This document shows positions 7,829-13,761 of a stretch of DNA of 13,761 nt, piece by piece. The stretch spans positions 1-13,761 of the forward strand of contig JAOZSQ010000055.1 in the NCBI GenBank assembly GCA_029939595.1. Direction: 5' to 3'. Numbering within the stretch: the first letter of the stretch is position 1; each line of letters opens with the position of its first letter. The DNA comes from EX4572-165 sp002254885 (lineage in GTDB: Archaea > Thermoplasmatota > E2 > DHVEG-1). A model generated the notes under the pieces. That model saw nothing but the letters and a program-made list of their open reading frames with translations. It made no database searches and had not been told where the DNA came from. The translations under genes were made by a program, and so were the position numbers.

Positions 7829-10800
7829 TTAAAAAATTTTAAAGATCTTAATTTCCTTTTCTATTATAATATCAATAAATTCTACCTCAACTTTTATCAT
7901 ATGATTCCCAAATGAAATTTCATCCCAAACCCAAATAATTGGAAATTCATCAATTGAATTTTTAGGAATCTCATCAACATAGATATTTATTTTTTCTTTT
8001 GTTAGATAATTAGGCGAACATGATGCTTTAATTTCTAGATTACCTACTGCAAAAATCTTACCATTTAGAGAAAAAATTTGATTGTTATCAACATATATTC
8101 CAGGTGTTGGAGAATATATATCAATTGTTGGTTCTACACCCATCATAAAATATTGTTCTTGTGTTTCTTCTTGATTGCCAAGATAATCTAATGAATAATA
8201 TGATATCAAATGAGATCCTTCATCTGATAATGTAATTTCATCGTTATATTTTTTTAATGATTGTTCATCTAGTTGATACCATATATCTTTTACACCAATT
8301 CCTTCATCATATGCATCAAGTTTAATATTAATTGTTTTACCCGGTGATGGGTCACCTGAAAAAAAAGAGGTTGTTACAGGTGAAAGTTGATCAATGTTTA
8401 TTGTATATTTAATATCTTTTCCATAAGTTAACCCTGCATAATCTTTCACATAGATCAATAGATCATTTTTTCCATCTTTATGTAAATTAATAGGATTTGA
8501 ATATATTTGCCAGCCATCATGTTTTCCAACAATCATATAATAAATGTTTTGTAAACCTGAACCATTATCATTACCCTGACATGTAATTGTAACCGGTGAT
8601 GTATACCATCCTTGATTTTTTGTTCCGTTTAAAGAAACCAGAAGTTCTGGTATTTGTGTATCTATTGAAAAACTCTCACTTTGAATTTCCTCAACATTTC
8701 CCCAGATATCTTCCCCATAATATTCAATGACATGTCCCCCATTTGAATCAACAATAACTGGATTTTTATAGCTATACCAATCTCCGTTATCAATTCTATA
8801 TTTAATTCTTTTAACACCAGACCAATCTGAGGATTGAAGACTTATATGAGCTGGGCTAATTAACCAGTTATTTTCTCCTCGTTCCCCACCAATAATTACT
8901 TCTGATATAGGCGGAGTATTTTGATCTATTCTGATATCACATAATGTATAACCTTGTTTTCCTTTATCATCTGTTACTGTTAATTTTACTGTGTAAATTC
9001 CATCTAGGTTGAATGTGTGACTTGGTGAAATTTTATCAGAAGTTACACCATCATCAAAATCCCAATGATATTCTACAACCTCTCCATCTGGATCCCATGA
9101 GTTTTCTGCTTGAAATTGAATTGTTGTACTATCTGTTGCAATCTTTTTTGGAATGGGTATTGCAATTGGTGGCCAATTCTCAAAGATCTGAACTGATCGA
9201 GTAATACCATCTTCCTGATTATCCATTCCTTGAATCATTAATGTAACATTATAGATTCCTTCGTCACTGAATATATGATCTGGGGTTTCTTTTGTTGATG
9301 TTTCACCATCATCAAAATCCCAATGAAATGATTCAGCAGCAAGTGACTCGTCTACAAAGGAAACAACACAATTTGGAGTAGGATAAATTGGAGTCCAAGT
9401 AAAATCAGCTCTGAAATCCTCCATTCCTTTTATTTGAACATATGGATCTCCAAAAAGACTTGTGCTGTAACAGTTATGATACATTTGGTTTCCATCATCA
9501 ATATGCCACATGTTGTCCTCTTTGGAATCCTGGTTTGCTGGACCTAATCTAGAAATCTTTTCAGCCGAATTATTTAAAGCATCCCAAAACTCTCTTGCAA
9601 ATCTATTATCAGATCCATCATAATTATCGTTACTACCATATCCATATCCTGTATTCATAATTGCTGCAAAACCACCATTTGAATAAACAGTCCATGCTTC
9701 TGAAATACATTCATCTGCCATATGAAATTGACCCGGATGACATCCTTGTGAATACCAAAAAGAATAGTATGTATTTGTAAAATTAAATATATCATCTGGT
9801 GTAAAACGCATACAATATGTTGGACTTGAATGTCCAAGATGATTAATGAAATTCACCCCATTATTAATATCTTGAATGAGGTCTATTTCGCTATATTGAA
9901 TATCTCTTTCATATAGTGGCTGAACCTTGTAAACATTAGAGGAAATTCCATGAGTATCATGCCCATATTCTCCACAATAATCGATGCATCGTTCAACATA
10001 ACCAGCCCCCCAACCGCCACTTCCACTCCAAACATATTCACCAACAGACTCAGCTTTTTCTAAATGTGGTGTGACTCCCCATTCATATGCTTCATATGCA
10101 AGTGTTTTCTTTACAAAATTCTCAATTTGATCCGTGTTATCTACACTTGCTCGTCCAATAAATACTTCTGCATATAGATCAATGATATCGCTATTAACTC
10201 CATCATTTCTTTCTCCATACCATGAATCATTATCAGAGTTATAATCACCATCAAGACATTGATAATAGATGTCAGATGCCATCCCAATATCTGCTCCATC
10301 TATATCCCATAAATAACGAACGGGGACAAATTCAACGTCACCTGCTAAAAGAATCCAATCAGTTTGAAAATTTAAATATGCATCCTTTATGAAATTTCTT
10401 ATCTGTTCTTGTTTATCTCTACCAGCATATTCATCATATATTTCTTCAACAGTTTTAATTAATGTAGTTAGACCTTGTTCTTCCCGTTTTTCTGTGAGAT
10501 CATAAAGATCATATGTACCATGATAATTTTTAAAATCTTCTGTTGTAATTATTATATAATTATATGTGAATGGTCCTTGATTAATTAATTTTGAGTGAAA
10601 TTGATTATATGTGGACATTATTAATGGATCTATATTTTCAATATTATTCAGGATTCTTTGTTCATCTTTTTCAATTCCTCGAAATAGGGGGTGCTGTATT
10701 CCGCCTTTAACCTCAATTTCAAGTGTCATGTTAGAATAATATGATATTGAATGCATTTCATCTAAATATTGAACTGGATGAAGATTAATATGAAGAATTG

Positions 10801-11260
10801 AATACCCTCTTGATTGTTGGACTCCAATGAGATTATAACTAGAATCAGGAAAAGAAGTAGATTTATAATAACATGGATTTGGTGGAAGCATTCTATTTTC
10901 ATTAGTGCTCAATGGGTATCCTGGCTCACCAAGTTCGATATTTGAAACATTATAATTCAGATCAATCAATTCATCCGTATTTACTTTGATTGAAATTATT
11001 ATTGTGTCTTTTGGGAGGAGAATTCGAAGGGGTTTAATCGGAAGACGTGGTGTGCCTACTTTTGAGTATAATTCACAATCCTGTAGAAATACTCTTTGAT
11101 ATGTAGAATTATAAAGAATAATATTTTTTATTATTGGTTCTTCGAAATGATATGAATATGATATTAGAGATGAATCGTTTTGTGGGCCAGTTTGTCCCCA
11201 TATTGAATTTAAAGATATTATTAATGTGATTAATATGAATAATGACAGATACTTTTTCAT
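7829..11260 (-). CDS. Gingipain-like C25 cysteine peptidase with PKD and Ig-like repeats, secreted
   Basis: This 1143-residue protein is complete. A signal peptide covers about residues 1-22 ('MKKYLSLFILITLIISLNS'). Residues 23-230 are the propeptide-like region ('GTPRLPIKPLRILLPKD'). The C25 catalytic domain covers about 233-612: 'YNYIIITTEDF', 'WILLAGDV' (Asp308), 'DLYAEVFIGRAS', likely catalytic His477 in 'NHLGHSS', likely catalytic Cys507 in 'SQGCHPGQF', 'GGFAAIMNTGYGYG' and 'LFGDPYVQIKG'. The tail holds two PKD domains (615-698, 699-783; 'HWDFDDGETS', 'HWDFDDGVTS'), three OmpL47/Ig-like repeats (784-870, 870-965, 965-1042; 'GWYTSPVTITC', 'YYGEDIWGN') and the shared terminal Ig-like module (1043-1143). 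The family cleaves proteins outside the cell; whether Arg, Lys or other sites are preferred cannot be told. ATG 11260 is preceded at 7 bases by AGGGGC and by a TATA box. It is the clearest enzyme gene in the window. Confidence 0.93.
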   Translation of the reverse strand: MKKYLSLFILITLIISLNSIWGQTGPQNDSSLISYSYHFEEPIIKNIILYNSTYQRVFLQDCELYSKVGTPRLPIKPLRILLPKDTIIISIKVNTDELIDLNYNVSNIELGEPGYPLSTNENRMLPPNPCYYKSTSFPDSSYNLIGVQQSRGYSILHINLHPVQYLDEMHSISYYSNMTLEIEVKGGIQHPLFRGIEKDEQRILNNIENIDPLIMSTYNQFHSKLINQGPFTYNYIIITTEDFKNYHGTYDLYDLTEKREEQGLTTLIKTVEEIYDEYAGRDKQEQIRNFIKDAYLNFQTDWILLAGDVEFVPVRYLWDIDGADIGMASDIYYQCLDGDYNSDNDSWYGERNDGVNSDIIDLYAEVFIGRASVDNTDQIENFVKKTLAYEAYEWGVTPHLEKAESVGEYVWSGSGGWGAGYVERCIDYCGEYGHDTHGISSNVYKVQPLYERDIQYSEIDLIQDINNGVNFINHLGHSSPTYCMRFTPDDIFNFTNTYYSFWYSQGCHPGQFHMADECISEAWTVYSNGGFAAIMNTGYGYGSNDNYDGSDNRFAREFWDALNNSAEKISRLGPANQDSKEDNMWHIDDGNQMYHNCYSTSLFGDPYVQIKGMEDFRADFTWTPIYPTPNCVVSFVDESLAAESFHWDFDDGETSTKETPDHIFSDEGIYNVTLMIQGMDNQEDGITRSVQIFENWPPIAIPIPKKIATDSTTIQFQAENSWDPDGEVVEYHWDFDDGVTSDKISPSHTFNLDGIYTVKLTVTDDKGKQGYTLCDIRIDQNTPPISEVIIGGERGENNWLISPAHISLQSSDWSGVKRIKYRIDNGDWYSYKNPVIVDSNGGHVIEYYGEDIWGNVEEIQSESFSIDTQIPELLVSLNGTKNQGWYTSPVTITCQGNDNGSGLQNIYYMIVGKHDGWQIYSNPINLHKDGKNDLLIYVKDYAGLTYGKDIKYTINIDQLSPVTTSFFSGDPSPGKTINIKLDAYDEGIGVKDIWYQLDEQSLKKYNDEITLSDEGSHLISYYSLDYLGNQEETQEQYFMMGVEPTIDIYSPTPGIYVDNNQIFSLNGKIFAVGNLEIKASCSPNYLTKEKINIYVDEIPKNSIDEFPIIWVWDEISFGNHMIKVEVEFIDIIIEKEIKIFKIF
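9046..9068. repeat. Direct repeat inside tandem PKD domains, copy 1
   Basis: A 23-base stretch here is identical to 9304-9326. Both encode the HWDFDDG core of the two adjacent PKD domains of the peptidase. It reflects domain duplication or codon-level conservation and is not a mobile element. Confidence 0.85.
9304..9326. repeat. Direct repeat inside tandem PKD domains, copy 2
   Basis: Partner of 9046-9068, encoding the HWDFDDG core of the first PKD domain. The identical bases contrast with diverged flanks, which suggests a fairly recent exchange between the two domains or strong constraint. Confidence 0.85.
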
Positions 11261-11267
11261 TTATTAT

Positions 11268-11273
11268 GCCCCT
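11268..11273 (-). promoter_or_regulatory. G-rich ribosome binding site of the second C25 peptidase
   Basis: AGGGGC on the minus strand, 7 bases before ATG 11260. It supports this start and resembles the sites at 3093-3098 and 6867-6874. Confidence 0.5.
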
Positions 11274-11296
11274 ATCGACAATTAATAGCCCCATAT

Positions 11297-11306
11297 GATT
11301 ATAAAC
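11297..11306 (-). promoter_or_regulatory. Candidate TATA box for the second C25 peptidase
   Basis: GTTTATAATC on the minus strand, about 37-46 bases before ATG 11260, preceded by an A-rich BRE-like stretch (GAAAAA). Expected initiation near 11275 leaves a short leader carrying the AGGGGC site. It overlaps the inverted repeat at 11301-11314. Confidence 0.45.
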
Positions 11307-11314
11307 TTTTTCAT
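11301..11314. repeat. Imperfect inverted repeat ATAAA-CTTT-TTCAT overlapping the TATA box
   Basis: This has one mismatch from the ATGAA-N4-TTCAT repeat at 6923-6936. The two sites also share TTTTTCATAAAAA (13 bases). Here it overlaps the proposed TATA box of the peptidase gene, so a bound protein there could repress it. That is inference. Confidence 0.35.
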
Positions 11315-11355
11315 AAAAATATAAATGTTATCTGTGGAACTGAACTCCAATAATT

Positions 11356-11369
11356 AAAATAAAAAAAAA
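11356..11369 (-). terminator. T-rich tract after the beta-helix gene
   Basis: Downstream of the stop at 11414 the minus strand reads T9, A, T4. This fits an archaeal T-run terminator placed about 45 bases past the stop codon. Confidence 0.45.
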
Positions 11370-11413
11370 TTTATTTATTACAATGAAACAATACTAATCG
11401 AAAAGATATGTAT

Positions 11414-12955
11414 TTATATTTTAAAAACTTGAATTTCCTGGGTTGCACTATTCGATCCAAGATCAAAAGCTTCTATTTCAATAGTGAAAAATCCTTTGTA
11501 TGAATTATCCCATTGAAAAGAAAAATATGAATCATTGAAAGTTTTACTAACAACATTATCAATATTAAGATTAATGAATGAAACTCTTGATTCATCATCT
11601 TCTGCTTGAACAACAATAGATATCATTCCTATTATCAATGAAAATTTCAGATTCAAATCTAATATCTTACGATTGTTCAGATATACACCTTTTTCTGGTG
11701 AAATAATTGATATTGTTGGAGGTTGATCATCTTCACCATAAATAATAATAGTATTCTCCTCAATACAAGATGTTCCGACTAAATCTGACACAGTTAGAGA
11801 AATCGTATAAACACCCGGGTTTTGATAAATATGTAGTGGATTTTGATCAATACTAATATTACCATCGTCAAATTCCCACAGGTAACTATAAGGCAAAATA
11901 CCACCAGAAACATTTACAAAACATTGAAATTGCGAATAAATAAAGCTTTCAGAGGGAATTGAAGATGTGATTGTTAATGGATTTTTTATCCATTGACTTT
12001 GTATCATTAATGGAAAATGATCTACGTTATGACTTCCTGGAACAATATAAGAAGAATCCCCTATTGAGTCATGATCTGAATCATTACCGGTGTAATCATC
12101 CCAGTAATTCCCACCAATCAAATATCCATTATCCCATTGATTTAAACCAACATCAACAACTTGATATAGATTATCAATAAAATTATTATTGAAAAACATG
12201 TTGTTTATACATTCCTCATCAACAAATATTCCTCTCGCATTATCAATAAAAGTATTTTCAGTAATAACGTTTCCATTAGAATTTGTAATACGAATTCCAT
12301 CCCATGAAGTTTCACATATTGTATTATTTTTTATCATGTTATTTGATGAAAATGGCATTTTAATTCCATAATCATTGTTTTTAATAATATTATTTTCAAT
12401 TATGTGACTATCACTTCCAATATTCCAAAAGAATATTCCCTCATGATTATTTGAAATAATATTATTCCTAATTACTGCATAATGTGCTGAGGGAAAAAGA
12501 ATAATACCTTTGTCATGAATTGATATGTTATTGTTTTCTACTAATACATTATTCGAATAGATTTCAATTCCAGGTTCATGATTCTCCCAATCCGCCCATT
12601 GAATACTGAACCCTTCAATTATTACATCATCAATTAGTATTCTTATACAGGGTACATCTCCTGAATTTCCCCCATTAATAATGGTATCATCAACCGATTG
12701 ACCTAAAATATGCAACTGTTTCTCAATAACAATATTTTCAAAATATAATCCATCATACACAAATATCAAATCACCCGATGAAGCATTATCTATTGCATTC
12801 TGAATTGAACTGAAATTGCCCGGGCCATTTCCACCCACATACAAAGTTGAATTTGTATAACCATATTCATTAAGAATTGATGTATTACCTAATGGGCTAA
12901 CAATAAATAATAATAAAAAAAATGCAATTATTTTTTCAAATATTTTTTTCTCCAA
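11414..12955 (-). CDS. NosD-like parallel beta-helix protein with PKD domain, secreted
   Basis: This 513-residue protein begins with a signal peptide (residues 1-25, 'IIAFFLLLFIVSPLG'). A right-handed parallel beta-helix follows at about 38-265: it opens with 'GNGPGNFSSIQNAIDNA', then repeats Asn-rich rungs such as 'VLVENNNIS', 'AVIRNNIISNN' and 'IIENNIIKNN'. The stretch 271-318 ('NQWDNGYLIGGNYWDDY', 'DHDSIGD', 'VDHFPLM') is the usual ending of archaeal NosD/CASH-type proteins. A PKD domain lies at 325-407 ('YLWEFDDGN', 'GVYTISLTVSD') and the shared terminal Ig-like module at 412-513. Family knowledge: such helices bind or cleave polysaccharides or act as surface proteins. There is no nos gene cluster here, so a copper role in nitrous oxide reductase assembly is unlikely. 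The start is TTG at 12955, chosen because GAGGT lies 7 bases upstream; the nearby ATG is out of frame and stops after a few codons. Confidence 0.88.
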   Translation of the reverse strand: MEKKIFEKIIAFFLLLFIVSPLGNTSILNEYGYTNSTLYVGGNGPGNFSSIQNAIDNASSGDLIFVYDGLYFENIVIEKQLHILGQSVDDTIINGGNSGDVPCIRILIDDVIIEGFSIQWADWENHEPGIEIYSNNVLVENNNISIHDKGIILFPSAHYAVIRNNIISNNHEGIFFWNIGSDSHIIENNIIKNNDYGIKMPFSSNNMIKNNTICETSWDGIRITNSNGNVITENTFIDNARGIFVDEECINNMFFNNNFIDNLYQVVDVGLNQWDNGYLIGGNYWDDYTGNDSDHDSIGDSSYIVPGSHNVDHFPLMIQSQWIKNPLTITSSIPSESFIYSQFQCFVNVSGGILPYSYLWEFDDGNISIDQNPLHIYQNPGVYTISLTVSDLVGTSCIEENTIIIYGEDDQPPTISIISPEKGVYLNNRKILDLNLKFSLIIGMISIVVQAEDDESRVSFINLNIDNVVSKTFNDSYFSFQWDNSYKGFFTIEIEAFDLGSNSATQEIQVFKI

Positions 12956-12962
12956 TGCACAT

Positions 12963-12967
12963 ACCTC
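12963..12967 (-). promoter_or_regulatory. Shine-Dalgarno site deciding the TTG start of the beta-helix gene
   Basis: GAGGT on the minus strand, 7 bases before TTG 12955, is the best match to the archaeal consensus in the window. No in-frame ATG or GTG exists between it and the hydrophobic signal segment. Confidence 0.6.
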
Positions 12968-13039
12968 AAATAAACTGAATTTTTTAATCGTTTCTTACTT
13001 TATTGAAATAATTATATTTATTATATGCAATTATAAATA

Positions 13040-13053
13040 ATAAACTTTCGGTT
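13040..13053 (-). promoter_or_regulatory. Candidate BRE and TATA box for the beta-helix gene
   Basis: The minus strand reads CCGAAAGTTTATTA, a purine-rich BRE-like CGAAAG followed by a TATA-like TTTATTA. Expected initiation near 13018 gives a leader of about 60 bases. Another TATA-like word (TAATAAATATAATT) lies closer to the gene, so the assignment is tentative. The gap 12956-13229 also holds the promoter of the plus-strand lipoprotein and nothing else recognised. Confidence 0.35.
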
Positions 13054-13193
13054 TTTTAATTATAAATTGATAGGATTTGTTTCAATCAACATTTTATCAA
13101 TAAATAAAATACTGATCTCTTTAAGTTTAATATTTACAACATTTTAATAATAAATCAATTTGAAACCACTCAACTAAAAACCAAAATAAATAC

Positions 13194-13207
13194 ATAATAA
13201 TTATTAA
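13194..13207 (+). promoter_or_regulatory. Candidate TATA region of the small lipoprotein gene
   Basis: ATAATAATTATTAA lies 23-36 bases before ATG 13230, with no Shine-Dalgarno site between. This spacing would give a leaderless transcript, as proposed for the lipoprotein gene at 7026-7649. AT-richness makes it uncertain. Confidence 0.3.
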
Positions 13208-13229
13208 GCAATATTTTATTCAATAATTA

Positions 13230-13703
13230 ATGAAACACCAGCATTTCTTATCTCTCCTATGCATTTTATTATCCCTTATTTTCATTATTGGTTGCGTTGG
13301 AGAAAATAATAAAGAATATGTTTTGGGTTCCCTAGGTATAATACCAGTTAAAGGAAATATCGAAAATATCGATATAATTGATTATGAAATTTCTTCAAAA
13401 ATATACAATGAATCATCATCCATTCCAGAAAATGTTGAAAATTTTATATTTACAAAAAACACGATTTATTATCAAATTAAAGGAAATTTGATAAATAACG
13501 GAAACATAAAATATGACTCAGTTAATATTTCAATAAAATTTTTTAGAGATGAATTTAAAGGAATTTACTATTTTACTGAAAAATATCATATTAAATATAA
13601 TGTTGATCCGGGGGAAAGCTGGCAATATACAATTGATTTCAGCAAAATAGATGAAAAATTTGGACCAGTTGAATCAATTGAATTTGAAATAAAAACATCA
13701 TAA
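13230..13703 (+). CDS. Small lipoprotein with FxLYD-like beta-sandwich domain
   Basis: This 157-residue protein has a lipoprotein signal ('MKHQHFLSLLCILLSLIFIIGC', lipobox IIGC with Cys22), so it is probably lipid-anchored outside the cell. A linker of about 50 residues follows. Residues 75-155 resemble an FxLYD or CARDB-like beta-sandwich: 'YYQIKGNLINNGNIKYDSVN', a strand 'ISIKFFRDE', 'DPGESWQYTIDF' and a last strand 'VESIEFEIKTS'. The 'G.L.N.G......V.I...F.D' pattern is what suggests the family; the match is by eye. No enzyme motif is visible and no function can be assigned. It is the only plus-strand gene, divergent from the beta-helix gene with a 274-base gap between the two starts. Both lipoproteins in the window place the lipobox cysteine at residue 22 and lack a ribosome binding site. 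Confidence 0.8.
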   Translation: MKHQHFLSLLCILLSLIFIIGCVGENNKEYVLGSLGIIPVKGNIENIDIIDYEISSKIYNESSSIPENVENFIFTKNTIYYQIKGNLINNGNIKYDSVNISIKFFRDEFKGIYYFTEKYHIKYNVDPGESWQYTIDFSKIDEKFGPVESIEFEIKTS

Positions 13704-13740
13704 TTAATTGTTAAAAAAAATAATATTATTCAATCATTCA

Positions 13741-13748
13741 TTTTTTTT
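13741..13748 (+). terminator. T8 tract after the small lipoprotein gene
   Basis: Eight T residues occur 37 bases past the stop codon on the plus strand, with another T5 run near 13755-13759. This fits an archaeal T-run terminator at the right edge of the window. Confidence 0.4.
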
Positions 13749-13761
13749 CAATTGTTTTTAA

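Noticed and set aside
11414..12955. Copper-binding NosD of nitrous oxide reductase assembly
   Set aside because: Only the beta-helix fold and its typical ending match. No nosZ, nosF or nosY gene is nearby and the protein carries PKD and Ig-like domains, so a surface role is more likely.

Overview
The window looks like archaeal DNA, most likely from an uncultured, AT-rich member of the Thermoplasmatota such as a sediment lineage of the Marine Benthic Group D type. This placement is inference from protein content. The supporting signs are a NosD-like beta-helix protein with the archaeal-style 'GGNYWDDY...DSIGD' ending, stacks of PKD, DUF11 and CARDB-like domains on secreted proteins, two gingipain-like C25 peptidases, archaeal TATA boxes and oligo-T tracts after genes. 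No rRNA, tRNA, CRISPR array, insertion sequence or cytosolic housekeeping gene was seen.

Layout. Six genes run on the minus strand and one small gene on the plus strand. In + coordinates they are: (1) 1-3085, a C25 cysteine peptidase whose C-terminus runs off the left edge; (2) 3337-4434, a secreted Ig-like protein; (3) 4527-6857, a large cysteine-rich DUF11/PKD surface protein with a hydrophobic C-terminal tail; (4) 7026-7649, a PKD plus lipocalin-like lipoprotein; (5) 7829-11260, a second C25 peptidase with PKD and Ig-like repeats; (6) 11414-12955, a NosD-like beta-helix/PKD protein starting at TTG; (7) 13230-13703 on the plus strand, a small lipoprotein with an FxLYD-like domain. The gaps are 92 to 274 bases, very AT-rich, and hold candidate TATA boxes and T-tracts. 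The genes therefore look mostly monocistronic rather than one operon.

How they fit together. All seven products carry a signal peptide or lipobox, so this is an island of exported proteins: two proteases for extracellular protein breakdown, surface or adhesive scaffolds, and lipid-anchored proteins. Three unrelated proteins (genes 2, 5 and 6) end in the same roughly 95-residue Ig-like module, placed at a nearly constant distance from the C-terminus. That is the most interesting signal here, because it could be a sorting or surface-attachment domain. Gene 3 instead ends in a hydrophobic tail and genes 4 and 7 use a lipobox, so the island may show three ways of holding proteins at the cell surface. 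Two smaller points are a similar inverted repeat (ATGAA-N3/4-TTCAT) in three intergenic gaps, and a split between signal-peptide genes with Shine-Dalgarno-like sites and lipoprotein genes without them.
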